Made by a program: the position numbers and the translations under genes
The notes under the pieces: model-generated
Told to the model about the DNA's origin: nothing
Seen by the model: only the letters and a program-made list of their open reading frames with translations
Database searches by the model: none
Shown here: positions 8,948-17,643 of the stretch, piece after piece
Layout: every line of letters begins with the position of its first letter
Numbering within the stretch: the first letter of the stretch is position 1
Assembly: GCF_002530675.1 (NCBI RefSeq)
Contig: NZ_PCMX01000023.1
Span: 49,824 to 113,823 of the forward strand
Origin: Flavobacterium columnare NBRC 100251 = ATCC 23463
GTDB taxonomy: Bacteria > Bacteroidota > Bacteroidia > Flavobacteriales > Flavobacteriaceae
Length of the DNA: 64,000 nucleotides
Direction: 5' to 3'

Positions 8948-10573
8948 TTATAATTGGGGTCCCGCTTCTACTAAACGTTCGCCTTCTTCATTATCTGTAT
9001 ATTGTACAAAGTTTTTAATAAATCTTCCTGCTAAATCCTCTGCTTTAGTTTGCCATTCTGAAGCATCAACATACGTATTACGAGGATCTAAAATTTCAGA
9101 ATTAACATCATGTAATGCTGTAGGAACTTCAAAATTAAATACTGGTACAACGGTTGTTTCTGCATTTTCAATAGAACCATCTAAAATAGCATCAATGATA
9201 GCACGTGTGTCTTTAATAGAAATACGTTTACCTGTACCATTCCACCCTGTATTTACCATATAGGCCTTAGCATTGTGTTCTTCCATTTTCTTCACCAATT
9301 CTTCCCCATACTTTGTAGGATGCAAAGACAAGAACGCCTTACCAAAACACGCTGAAAAAGTTGGCTCTGGTTGTGTTACTCCTCTTTCAGTTCCTGCTAA
9401 TTTAGCTGTAAATCCTGACAAGAAATAATATTTTGTTTGTTCAGGAGTTAACTTAGAAACGGGAGGCATTACACCAAAAGCATCTGCTGTTAAAAATATT
9501 ACCTTAGTAGCATGACCTGCTTTTGATACTGGAGTTACAACATTATTAATATGATAAATAGGATATGAAACACGTGTGTTTTGTGTTACAGAACCATCTT
9601 TAAAATCAATTTTACCATCCGCATCAACCGTCACGTTTTCTAACAAAGCATCGCGTTTGATGGCGCCGTAAATATCTGGTTCGTTTTCTTTACTTAAATC
9701 AATTGTTTTTGCATAACAACCTCCTTCAAAGTTAAAAACACCGTCATTATCCCATCCATGCTCATCGTCTCCAATTAATTCACGTTTAGGATCTGTAGAT
9801 AAAGTAGTTTTTCCTGTTCCTGACAAACCAAAGAATACGGCAACATCGCCGTCTTTTCCTTTATTTGCTGAACAGTGCATAGAAGCCATCCCTTGTAAGG
9901 GTAAATAGTAGTTCATCATTGAAAACAAACCTTTCTTCATTTCTCCACCATACCAAGTCCCTCCAATTAGTTGGATTTTTTCTGTTAGGTTAAAAGCAAT
10001 GTAAACTTCAGAATTCAGCCCGTGCGTTTTATAATCTGCAAAACCGCGTTTTGAGGCATTCATTACTACAAAATCAGGTTCGCCATAATCAGCTAACTCT
10101 TCTTCTGTTGGACGAATAAACATATTTTTCACAAAATGCGCCTGCCATGCAACTTCTACAATGAAACGAACTTTTAATCGTGTGTTTTCATTGGCCCCGC
10201 AAAAAGTATCAACTACAAAAAGTCTTTTTCCTGATAATTGTTCAATTGTATTTTGCTTTAAAGCATTCCAAGTATCAGTACTAATAGGCTTGTTATCGTT
10301 TACAGCCTTTTCAGAAGTCCACCAAATAGTATCTTCTGTTACAGCATCTTTAACAATATATTTATCTTTAGGAGAACGACCTGTAAACTCACCTGTCATT
10401 ACATTAACTGCCCCCAATTCAGTTAACTGCCCTTTTTCGTAACCTTCTAATTCAGGGCTTAATTCTTCCTGATACAACAATTCGTATGTAGGATTATATA
10501 CAATTTCTTTAACGCCACTAATTCCGTACTTTTCTAACGAAATCGTTTTCGTAGGTGGTGTGTATGCTTCCAT
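8948..10573 (-). CDS. pckA: Phosphoenolpyruvate carboxykinase (ATP)
   Basis: Converts oxaloacetate plus ATP to phosphoenolpyruvate, the entry step of gluconeogenesis. The 541-residue product has the ATP-type PCK P loop GLSGTGKTT, the metal/substrate motif [17 protein letters not shown], and the RVSYPIYHI segment. The start at 10573 ([18 protein letters not shown]) was chosen over one 12 codons upstream because the upstream codons overlap a -7 element and the family begins near this point. It is transcribed towards dusB and separated from DUF423 by 68 nt. Confidence 0.97.
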   Translation of the reverse strand: MEAYTPPTKTISLEKYGISGVKEIVYNPTYELLYQEELSPELEGYEKGQLTELGAVNVMTGEFTGRSPKDKYIVKDAVTEDTIWWTSEKAVNDNKPISTDTWNALKQNTIEQLSGKRLFVVDTFCGANENTRLKVRFIVEVAWQAHFVKNMFIRPTEEELADYGEPDFVVMNASKRGFADYKTHGLNSEVYIAFNLTEKIQLIGGTWYGGEMKKGLFSMMNYYLPLQGMASMHCSANKGKDGDVAVFFGLSGTGKTTLSTDPKRELIGDDEHGWDNDGVFNFEGGCYAKTIDLSKENEPDIYGAIKRDALLENVTVDADGKIDFKDGSVTQNTRVSYPIYHINNVVTPVSKAGHATKVIFLTADAFGVMPPVSKLTPEQTKYYFLSGFTAKLAGTERGVTQPEPTFSACFGKAFLSLHPTKYGEELVKKMEEHNAKAYMVNTGWNGTGKRISIKDTRAIIDAILDGSIENAETTVVPVFNFEVPTALHDVNSEILDPRNTYVDASEWQTKAEDLAGRFIKNFVQYTDNEEGERLVEAGPQL

Positions 10574-10606
10574 AAAATTTATGATGTGTGTGTTCAATTT
10601 TAACGA

Positions 10607-10614
10607 CAAAAGTA
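10607..10614 (-). promoter_or_regulatory. Putative -7 element (TACTTTTG) of pckA
   Basis: On the minus strand TACTTTTG matches TAnnTTTG, 33 nt before the chosen ATG. No TTG lies at the expected distance, which could mean activator-dependent use. Confidence 0.5.
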
Positions 10615-10641
10615 TAAATATTATTTAAATAGACTCACAGT

Positions 10642-11028
10642 TTAGATTTTTTTTGTAAAAATGTAATAAAATGCCAGAACCCAAGCAGATATTAACAATA
10701 TTCCTCCTACAGGCGTTATAGGCCCTAGGAATTTTAAATTAAAACTTGTGATAGACTGTGTAGAAAGAAGGAAAATGGAAACAGAAAAAAACAATATTCC
10801 TAATACTACCAAATTAAAAATTATATTTTTTTGTTCAGGTAAGAACACATTGGTTGTAGCTAAAAACAGTAAAAATAAAGCATGATACATCATATAACGC
10901 ACCCCTACTTCAAAAGAAACTAATTGATCTGAATCCAAGGTTTTTTTAAGGGCATGCGCTCCAAAAGCTCCCAGAATAATTGAAACTGCCCCAAAGAGCA
11001 AAGCTGCTAATAGAATTTTCTTGTCCAT
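10642..11028 (-). CDS. DUF423 (YgdD/TMEM256-like) small membrane protein
   Basis: 128 residues with four hydrophobic segments (about 5-25, 45-65, 72-90 and 105-125). The N-terminal LFGAVSIILGAFGAHALKK and the MYHALFLLF segment are the DUF423 signature. It is an inner-membrane protein of unknown function, found widely in bacteria and related to eukaryotic TMEM256. It reads in the same direction as pckA, but pckA has its own promoter signal in the gap. Confidence 0.85.
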   Translation of the reverse strand: MDKKILLAALLFGAVSIILGAFGAHALKKTLDSDQLVSFEVGVRYMMYHALFLLFLATTNVFLPEQKNIIFNLVVLGILFFSVSIFLLSTQSITSFNLKFLGPITPVGGILLISAWVLAFYYIFTKKI

Positions 11029-11045
11029 TTTATTGAATTTTTTTC

Positions 11046-11053
11046 CAAATTTA
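11046..11053 (-). promoter_or_regulatory. Possible -7 element (TAAATTTG) of the DUF423 gene
   Basis: Minus-strand TAAATTTG lies 17 nt before the ATG. No upstream TTG at the right spacing, so this is weak. Confidence 0.3.
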
Positions 11054-11098
11054 CCACAGTCTTCTCAAAAAAAACTATATATTTTACCTATTTCGTTT

Positions 11099-11126
11099 TT
11101 GAAAAAACAACATTTGATTACATTTG
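11099..11126 (+). promoter_or_regulatory. SigA-type promoter of the saccharopine dehydrogenase-family gene
   Basis: TTG at 11099-11101, 17-bp spacer, TACATTTG at 11119-11126: a full consensus match. The ATG is 24 nt downstream. Confidence 0.8.
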
Positions 11127-11149
11127 TGTGATTTTTTACCAAACTAAAA

Positions 11150-12502
11150 ATGAGAAATGTACTAATTATCGGAGCAGGTCGTTCTGCTTCTTCTTTAATA
11201 AAATACCTTTTAGAAAAATCTGAAAGCGAAAATTTACATCTTACCATAGGTGATTTGTCATTAGAATTAGCACAACGTAAAACATTGGGTCATAAGAACG
11301 CAACGCCTATTGCTTTAGATATTCATGATGCAAATCAGCGACAAGTTGAAATTCAAAAAGCGGACATAGTAATTTCAATGCTTCCTGCTCATATGCATAT
11401 TGAGGTAGCAAAAGATTGTATTGTATACAAAAAACACATGGTTACCGCTTCATACATTAGTGATGCCATGCAAGCTTTAGATGAACAGGCAAAAAAAAAT
11501 GGTTTAGTATTCATGAATGAAGTAGGATTAGATCCTGGTATAGATCACATGAGTGCGATGAAAGTATTAGATGAAATCCGCGAACAAGGAGGTAAAACAA
11601 TACTCTTTGAATCATTTTGTGGTGGATTAGTAGCTCCTGAAAATGACTCTAACCTTTGGAATTATAAATTTACTTGGGCTCCTAGAAATGTTGTGTTAGC
11701 AGGTCAAGGTGGAGCTGCCAAATTCATACAAGAAGGAACTTACAAGTACATTCCGTATAATAAATTATTTCGTAGAACGGAATTTCTAGAAATTGATGGA
11801 TTTGGGCGTTTTGAAGGATACGCTAATCGAGATTCACTAAAATATAAAAGCATCTATAATTTAGATGATGCTTTAACTCTTTATAGAGGAACTATCCGTC
11901 GTGTAGGCTATTCTAAAGCATGGGATATGTTTGTCCAACTGGGTATGACAGATGATTCTTATGTAATTGATGATTCTGAAAAAATGAGCTATCGTGATTT
12001 TGTAAATCTATTTTTGCCATACCATGCTAGTGACTCCGTTGAAATAAAATTACGTCATCAATTAAAAATAGATCAAGACGATGTAATGTGGGACAAACTT
12101 GTGGAATTGGACTTATTTAATAGTCAAAAAACATTAGGTATTAAGAACGCTACACCAGCACAAGCTTTAGAAAAAATATTAACTGATTCATGGACATTAC
12201 AATCAAATGATAAAGATATGATTGTGATGTATCATAAGTTTGGTTATGAATTAAATGGTCAGCTCAAACAAATAGATGCTACGATGGTTTGCATAGGCGA
12301 TGATCAGACTTATACTGCTATGGCTAAAACGGTAGGTTTGCCTGTAGCAATGGCTACTTTACAAATCTTAAATGGGAATATTACCACACCTGGCGTGCAA
12401 TTACCAATTAAAAAAGAAGTTTATATACCTATACTAAAAGAGTTAGAGGAATATGGAGTTATTTTTAATGAAAAAGAAGTTCCATACAAAGGATATAATT
12501 AA
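11150..12502 (+). CDS. Saccharopine dehydrogenase-family NAD(P)-dependent oxidoreductase
   Basis: 450-residue protein with an N-terminal Rossmann fold (VLIIGAGRSASSLIKYL, residues 4-20). The large C-terminal part is of saccharopine dehydrogenase (LYS9/Sacchrp_dh_C) type, seen in FMNEVGLDPGIDHMSAM (about 124-140). In lysine metabolism such enzymes interconvert saccharopine with glutamate and aminoadipate semialdehyde. In Flavobacteriia a lysine-degrading role is plausible but not proven here, and carboxynorspermidine dehydrogenase-like activities exist in the same superfamily. An Lrp/AsnC regulator follows 213 nt downstream on the same strand, which fits amino-acid-responsive control. It has its own consensus promoter and terminator. 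Confidence 0.8.
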   Translation: MRNVLIIGAGRSASSLIKYLLEKSESENLHLTIGDLSLELAQRKTLGHKNATPIALDIHDANQRQVEIQKADIVISMLPAHMHIEVAKDCIVYKKHMVTASYISDAMQALDEQAKKNGLVFMNEVGLDPGIDHMSAMKVLDEIREQGGKTILFESFCGGLVAPENDSNLWNYKFTWAPRNVVLAGQGGAAKFIQEGTYKYIPYNKLFRRTEFLEIDGFGRFEGYANRDSLKYKSIYNLDDALTLYRGTIRRVGYSKAWDMFVQLGMTDDSYVIDDSEKMSYRDFVNLFLPYHASDSVEIKLRHQLKIDQDDVMWDKLVELDLFNSQKTLGIKNATPAQALEKILTDSWTLQSNDKDMIVMYHKFGYELNGQLKQIDATMVCIGDDQTYTAMAKTVGLPVAMATLQILNGNITTPGVQLPIKKEVYIPILKELEEYGVIFNEKEVPYKGYN

Positions 12503-12526
12503 TCTACCCTCCTACTTATTTTTAAG

Positions 12527-12556
12527 TCACCCATTCTTTTCGATGGGTGATTTTTT
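12527..12556 (+). terminator. Terminator after the saccharopine dehydrogenase-family gene
   Basis: TCACCCAT (12527-12534), 8-nt loop, ATGGGTGA (12543-12550), then TTTTTT. Confidence 0.9.
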
Positions 12557-12715
12557 ATATCTAGTTCGCTCTAATTTTGTTCGGCCATAAGACAAAAAGC
12601 ACCTAGTAAACAGGATGCTTTGGGCTGTATTCATAAGTTTCAAGACCGAATAATATTTAGTTTTATTGTTTTATTTAAAAACAAAAGTTAACTTTCGATT
12701 TTCAATTTTAAATCC

Positions 12716-13186
12716 ATGCGAATAAATCACTTACAAATTGAAATTGACGGTATAGACAAAGAAATCTTGCGTTATTTAATGGACGATGCTCGTAAGCCTA
12801 TTTTACAGATTGCTAATAAAATAGGAATTTCAGGAGCAGCTATTCATCAAAGATTACGAAAATTAGAGGAAGCTAAAGTCATTTCGGGTTCAAAGTTTAT
12901 TGTTAATACAAAAGTCTTAGGATATAGCACTATGGCATTTGTAGGAATATACCTAGATCGCGCCGCGCGAAATTCAGAAGCTGTTAAGGAGTTACGTAAA
13001 ATTCCAGAAGTATTGGAGTGTCATTATACTACAGGTAATTGGAGTATTTTAATAAAGATGATCTGTCGTGACAATGAACATTTAATGCAATTATTAAATA
13101 CCAAAATTCAATTTATAGAGGGTGTTTCTAGAACTGAAACTTTTATATCCTTAGATCAACAAATAGAAAGACAAATACAATTATAA
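12716..13186 (+). CDS. Lrp/AsnC-family transcriptional regulator
   Basis: 156 residues with an N-terminal winged helix-turn-helix (LDKEILRYL-type opening, then LQIANKIGISGAAIHQRLRK around 31-50) and a C-terminal RAM ligand-binding domain from about 75. Proteins of this family form octamers or dimers that bind amino acids and regulate nearby metabolic genes. The neighbouring saccharopine dehydrogenase-family gene is the obvious candidate target. A near-consensus promoter (TTG at 12666-12668, 20 bp, TAACTTTC at 12689-12696) lies just upstream and has one mismatch in the -7 box. The specific ligand cannot be told from the sequence. Confidence 0.9.
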   Translation: MRINHLQIEIDGIDKEILRYLMDDARKPILQIANKIGISGAAIHQRLRKLEEAKVISGSKFIVNTKVLGYSTMAFVGIYLDRAARNSEAVKELRKIPEVLECHYTTGNWSILIKMICRDNEHLMQLLNTKIQFIEGVSRTETFISLDQQIERQIQL

Positions 13187-13195
13187 ATTAATAAA

Positions 13196-13230
13196 AAATG
13201 CCTTAAAAGTTTTTTACTTCTAAGGCATTT
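13196..13230. terminator. Bidirectional terminator between the Lrp gene and the YugP-like gene
   Basis: AAATGCCTTA (13196-13205) and TAAGGCATTT (13221-13230) pair perfectly over 10 bp. The T run is stronger in the minus direction. Confidence 0.85.
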
Positions 13231-13253
13231 ATAAATCTTTTACTTTTAAAAAA

Positions 13254-13952
13254 TTAATCTCTCCTACCAAATACTTGCATTGCCCAGTACAACATAGAAG
13301 CTACTGCACCAATAGCTGCCACTAAATAAGTCCTAGCTGCCCATTTTAAAGAATCTTCTGCCCCTTCATATTCTTGTTGACTTACCATATTTTTGTTTTT
13401 TAACCAAGCCAGTGCTCGATTACTTGCATCATATTCTACAGGTAATGTAATTAACGAAAAAGCAGTTGCTATAGTCATTAAAGCTAAACCTATTAAAGCT
13501 ACAATATATCCTATTGATAATCCTTTAGAAGCAATTCCTAAAATCAAACCGCCCATAATCAACCATTGAGATATAGAAGAGGATACATTTACCATCGGTA
13601 CCATTTTAGAACGCATTGCTAACCAACTATATGCCGTTGCATGTTGAACCGCGTGACCGCACTCATGAGCCGCTACAGCCGCCGCCGCCGCATTTCTTTG
13701 ATTATACACTGCTTCTGATAGATTTACCGTTTTATCTACTGGATTATAATGATCCGTTAATCTACCTGGTGTAGAAATTACTTTCACATCATAAATCCCA
13801 TGATCATGGAGCATTTTTTCTGCAATTTCGGCACCACTTAGTCCATTTCGCAAATGTACTTTTGAATAATACTCAAATTTATTTTGTAAACGGTTACTTA
13901 CCAACCAACTTACAAGGGCAATACCTCCAAGTAAAATATAATATCCTATCAT
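13254..13952 (-). CDS. YugP-family zinc membrane metallopeptidase
   Basis: 232-residue membrane protein of the neutral zinc metallopeptidase family typified by Bacillus YugP. A membrane helix lies at 3-19, the zinc motif HECGH at 96-100 in AAVAAHECGHAVQHA, and further hydrophobic helices at about 125-175 and 208-225. The NPVDKTVNLSE segment before the HExxH is typical of the family. The physiological substrate is unknown. Upstream sits a -7 element with a palindrome at the predicted transcript start, so it is probably regulated on its own. Confidence 0.87.
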   Translation of the reverse strand: MIGYYILLGGIALVSWLVSNRLQNKFEYYSKVHLRNGLSGAEIAEKMLHDHGIYDVKVISTPGRLTDHYNPVDKTVNLSEAVYNQRNAAAAAVAAHECGHAVQHATAYSWLAMRSKMVPMVNVSSSISQWLIMGGLILGIASKGLSIGYIVALIGLALMTIATAFSLITLPVEYDASNRALAWLKNKNMVSQQEYEGAEDSLKWAARTYLVAAIGAVASMLYWAMQVFGRRD

Positions 13953-13999
13953 GATTTTATTTTTTTAATAAAACTACAAATTTTAAGCCATTTTTAAAG

Positions 14000-14030
14000 A
14001 ATGTCAAATTGACATTTATTTACAAAAATA
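14000..14030 (-). promoter_or_regulatory. -7 element with palindromic candidate operator at the start of transcription
   Basis: Minus-strand TATTTTTG (14030-14023) is followed at about +1 by a 17-bp palindrome at 14000-14016: AATGTCAA, A, TTGACATT. The YugP-like gene starts 48 nt further on. The position suggests a repressor site. No TTG is seen at -33. Confidence 0.4.
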
Positions 14031-14078
14031 ATAAAAGTTCCCCATTTTGATTTCTTATAATAGGCAAACGAATCTTTT

Positions 14079-15716
14079 TTATTTTAATAAAATTTGTTTG
14101 TACTGTACTGAGTTGTTTAACAAATCAGTAGCTTTTCTTATAACGCTATTATTTTTTGCATAGTATTGATAAAGACCTTCTTTATATTGGTACCTTTTGA
14201 TGAGTTCGTCTTTTAATAAATTTATAATTTCATTTTTATTCTTATCTAATTCTACCTCATCTGTTTTCTGTAAAGCTTGTTGCAAAGCCTCATATTGGGT
14301 TTTAATTTGCCCCTCTATTTTTTCTTTTTTAGCTTGTTCTAAAACGGATTTAAGAGCTAAATCGGTTTTAGTATCAAACGAAAATTTTTGTGATTTCAAG
14401 TAATTTTTAAATTCACTAAAATCTGTATCTCCTAAGTTTGGGATTGAATTACCTAAATTTGGATGTTTATAATAGTATTGATTAGCATACATAAAAATAG
14501 CATCTCCTCTAACTAAAGCATCAGTTATAGTACTCGTTTTACTTTCTTCTAGTTCAATATCAGGTTGAATACCTCCACCATCATATACTGTTCTTCCTTT
14601 GCGTGTTTTAAAAGCATTATAATTTTTTGCATCTGTACGTATAGCTTTACCATTAGCATCTTTTTTTGAATAATCTAATGCTTGAATACAACGTCCTGAT
14701 GGTGTATAGTATCTAGAAATCGTTACTTTTAGTTGCGTACCGTATGTTAAATCAATAGGACGTTGAACTAATCCTTTACCAAAACTTCTAGAACCTATGA
14801 TTACTGCTCGGTCTAGGTCTTGTAATGCGCCTGAAACAATTTCACTTGCGGAAGCACTTTTACCATCTACAATGATAGCAAGAGGAATATCTAAATCTAC
14901 GGGTTGCTTAGATGTTTTGTAGATGTTATTGTGTTTTTCTATTTTAGATTTTGTGGTTACAATGATCTCTCCAGCGGGAACGAATAAATTGCATATATTG
15001 ACTGCTTCGTGTAAAAGTCCACCTGGATTACCTCTAAGATCTAATATGATTTGAGTGGCTCCTTGATCTTTTAAATTTTCTAATGCTTCGCGTGTTTCGC
15101 TGGAAGCTTTTGCATTAAATTGTGAGAGTACGATATAACCTGTTTTAGAGTCAGCCATACCATAATAAGGAACTGCTTTTACATCTATTTCATCTAAAAG
15201 TAATTGAGTCGTTTTGAGTTCATTATTTCTTTTATATTGTATGGAAATTTTGGTATTCTTACTCCCTTTGAGTAATTGAGATACATCTTCTTTAAAATCA
15301 GAAAGGATGACATCATTAACTTGAATGATTTCATCACCTGCTTTTAAACCCGCTTTGTCTGCAGGATAACCTTTATAAGGTTCACGTATATAAGTTCTAC
15401 CTTCTTTTCTGGTAATCATGGCACCTATACCTGTATATTCACCTGTATTATTTATTTTGAAGCGAACTACGTCAGCTTCATTAAAATAAACAGTATAGGG
15501 ATCTAATTCAGCTAACATACTTTTTATTGACTTATCCATTAATTCAGCAGGATTTGTTTGGTCAACATAATTCATATTAACGGTCTTAAATAAGGTTGTA
15601 AAAATTTCAATCTGCTTGGCTATTTCAAAAAAATCTTCTTTGAAACTAGCTCCTACAAACAAAAAACCTCCTGCAAGTACAGGTAAAATATATCTTTTTT
15701 TTATGGATAGACTCAT
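14079..15716 (-). CDS. S41-family C-terminal processing peptidase (CtpA/Prc-like)
   Basis: 545-residue periplasmic serine protease anchored or exported by an N-terminal hydrophobic segment (about 8-25). It carries a PDZ domain (about 85-165, YTGIGAMI to GDEIIQVNDV) and the S41 catalytic core. The core has LDLRGNPGGLL, the nucleophile Ser in DGKSASASE and the general-base Lys in SRSFGKG, so the Ser-Lys dyad is present. A long, charged C-terminal extension (about 420-545) follows, as is common in Bacteroidota homologues. It is the last gene of an operon with mtgA, an FAD oxidoreductase and a histidine kinase. Likely substrates are periplasmic or cell-wall enzymes, by analogy with Prc/CtpA. Confidence 0.9.
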   Translation of the reverse strand: MSLSIKKRYILPVLAGGFLFVGASFKEDFFEIAKQIEIFTTLFKTVNMNYVDQTNPAELMDKSIKSMLAELDPYTVYFNEADVVRFKINNTGEYTGIGAMITRKEGRTYIREPYKGYPADKAGLKAGDEIIQVNDVILSDFKEDVSQLLKGSKNTKISIQYKRNNELKTTQLLLDEIDVKAVPYYGMADSKTGYIVLSQFNAKASSETREALENLKDQGATQIILDLRGNPGGLLHEAVNICNLFVPAGEIIVTTKSKIEKHNNIYKTSKQPVDLDIPLAIIVDGKSASASEIVSGALQDLDRAVIIGSRSFGKGLVQRPIDLTYGTQLKVTISRYYTPSGRCIQALDYSKKDANGKAIRTDAKNYNAFKTRKGRTVYDGGGIQPDIELEESKTSTITDALVRGDAIFMYANQYYYKHPNLGNSIPNLGDTDFSEFKNYLKSQKFSFDTKTDLALKSVLEQAKKEKIEGQIKTQYEALQQALQKTDEVELDKNKNEIINLLKDELIKRYQYKEGLYQYYAKNNSVIRKATDLLNNSVQYKQILLK

Positions 15717-15780
15717 AATATATGGTTTATTAAAACACTTTATAATTACTTAAAGGAACTAGAAAAATTATCTTTAATTT

Positions 15781-16530
15781 TTAATATTCTAAAGTTCCTA
15801 TATGACGCATTACACGGATGGTTTTATTTTTTCTTTTTTCAACATAGTTAGAAGATCCAACGGCTTTGTATTTTCTTGGACTTGGTAATATGGCTGCTAT
15901 TGAAGCAGCTTCGTATTTTGTGAGGCTTTTAGAGCTTTTGTGAAACCAGTATTGACATGCGGCTTCTGCTCCATAAATACCATTCCCCATTTCGATGCTG
16001 TTTAAATAAACTTCCATAATGCGTTTTTTACCCCATACTAATTCAATCAAAACAGTGTAATAAGCTTCTAATGCTTTACGTAAGTAACTACGTCCTTGCC
16101 ATAAAAAAACGTTTTTAGCTGTTTGTTGTGATATGGTGCTTCCTCCTTTTAATTTTTTTCCTTTTAGATTTCCTTTAAATGCTTTATTCATAGCAGAAAA
16201 ATCAAATCCGTTGTGTTGAAGAAAAAGACCGTCTTCGCTAGATATAACGGCTTTTTGTAAATTAAGGGATAGATCATCAATGGGTACCCAATCATGTGAA
16301 AAGATAACTTCTTTACCAGCTGCTTTATTTTCTATTGCTCGTATTATCATTAAAGGAGTAAAAGGTACTGGTATGTATTTAAATAAAAATACAAAAGCTA
16401 TAGAGATTACATTAAAATACAAAAAACACTTCCATAAAAACAATTTAACCTTAGTCGTAAAAGTAGACGATGGTTTTTTAGACTTCGTTTTTGTATTTGT
16501 TTTGTTATTTATGTTTTTTTTTGTTGTCAT
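15781..16530 (-). CDS. mtgA: Monofunctional peptidoglycan glycosyltransferase
   Basis: Polymerises lipid II into glycan strands without a transpeptidase domain. 249 residues: a Lys-rich cytoplasmic N terminus (KTNTKTKSKKPSS), one membrane helix at about 31-48, then the GT51 domain. GT51 motifs are SSEDGLFLQHNGFD with the catalytic Glu, GGSTISQQTAKNVFLW, and KRIMEVYLNSIEMGNGIYGAEAA. The start codon directly abuts the stop of the upstream FAD oxidoreductase (16531), showing tight co-transcription. Confidence 0.93.
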   Translation of the reverse strand: MTTKKNINNKTNTKTKSKKPSSTFTTKVKLFLWKCFLYFNVISIAFVFLFKYIPVPFTPLMIIRAIENKAAGKEVIFSHDWVPIDDLSLNLQKAVISSEDGLFLQHNGFDFSAMNKAFKGNLKGKKLKGGSTISQQTAKNVFLWQGRSYLRKALEAYYTVLIELVWGKKRIMEVYLNSIEMGNGIYGAEAACQYWFHKSSKSLTKYEAASIAAILPSPRKYKAVGSSNYVEKRKNKTIRVMRHIGTLEY

Positions 16531-17643
16531 TTATATTAAATCCGCTAATTCTTGTCCTATTAAACTCCCTATGGCAACACCCATACCTCCCATTCGTACC
16601 CCGCAAAAAACATTTGTTGAAAGCGATTTTACTATTGGTTTTTTGTGAATGCCTACTCCCATAATACCGCTCCAACGATGAGCAATGGTTACTTTATTTT
16701 GTGGCAAAATTACAGTTTTTAATAATTCTTCCAATTTGTTTTGTATTAAAGCTGTTTGATCCAGTGAAATAGTTGTTTCACCTATAAAATCTAAATTTCG
16801 TCCTCCTCCTAATAAAATCCGATTGTCTATATTTCTGAAATAATAATATCCTTTATCTAAATGAAAAGTTCCTTTTATTTCTAAATTAGGTATAGGTTCA
16901 GTTATGAGTACTTGTGCTCTCGCAGGTTTTACTTCACCATTTGTTAAATTTTCAGCAAATCCGTTGGTTGCAAAGAGTAGTTTTTGGGTTTTAAAGGTAT
17001 AATCCCCTAATTCTACTTCTACTTCATTCCCTAAGTCTGCATAATTTTTAACCGTTTGATTATTTAAAATGAGAATATTATTTTCGAATCCTTTTTTTAA
17101 CAATGCTTGCATCATTTGGCCTGTATCTATTTGTGCCTCAAATGGATTAAATAGGCTATATTTTTTTATGTTCTTAAAATTAAAACGATTTGTTTGTTTT
17201 TCAAAAGTATCTGCTTTAAACAAAGGACGAAGAAGATTATTTATAAATGGCATTTTTTGCAAACAGTCTTCATAACAGTCTTCATTTTCCGATAAAAATA
17301 ATTCATACCCACCATAGCGTTTTAAATCAATAGAAACATCTCCTAAATTTTTACGTAGTAGTTGTAATCCATTCCAACGTTTTTTTACGAGTTGAATAAC
17401 TTCTTCTTCTGTATGTGTTTTTAGATCGTCTAGAATCTCTGATAGAGAACCAAAACAAGCGAACCCAGCATTTTTGGTACTAGCTCCTTCTGGGAGTTTC
17501 CCTTTTTCTAAAACAAGTATTTTGCTGTTAGGATATCGTTCGCGCAGACGTAAAGCGGTATGCAAACCTACGATTCCACTGCCTACTATGGCAAAATCAA
17601 CGGCTGTAAACCAATTTTTTATTTCCCAGTAACTTAGACGCAT
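16531..17643 (-). CDS. FAD-dependent oxidoreductase, DAO (glycine/D-amino-acid oxidase-like) family
   Basis: 370 residues with the FAD dinucleotide motif VGSGIVGLHTALRLRERYP (about 20-38) and E at the end of the second strand (VLEKGKLPEGASTKNAG). The C-terminal FAD-binding segment is RMGGMGVAIGSLIGQELADL. The family oxidises secondary or primary amines such as glycine, sarcosine or D-amino acids. The true substrate is unknown. Because it sits with mtgA and a protease, turnover of wall-derived D-amino acids is one idea, but this is inference only. It overlaps the upstream histidine kinase gene by 10 nt and abuts mtgA. Confidence 0.82.
   Translation of the reverse strand: MRLSYWEIKNWFTAVDFAIVGSGIVGLHTALRLRERYPNSKILVLEKGKLPEGASTKNAGFACFGSLSEILDDLKTHTEEEVIQLVKKRWNGLQLLRKNLGDVSIDLKRYGGYELFLSENEDCYEDCLQKMPFINNLLRPLFKADTFEKQTNRFNFKNIKKYSLFNPFEAQIDTGQMMQALLKKGFENNILILNNQTVKNYADLGNEVEVELGDYTFKTQKLLFATNGFAENLTNGEVKPARAQVLITEPIPNLEIKGTFHLDKGYYYFRNIDNRILLGGGRNLDFIGETTISLDQTALIQNKLEELLKTVILPQNKVTIAHRWSGIMGVGIHKKPIVKSLSTNVFCGVRMGGMGVAIGSLIGQELADLI

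Noticed and set aside
16531..17643. FAD oxidoreductase as thiamin enzyme ThiO (glycine oxidase)
   Set aside because: It is 7 kb from the thiamin operon, in a wall-gene operon, and the thiamin operon has ThiH for the same step.
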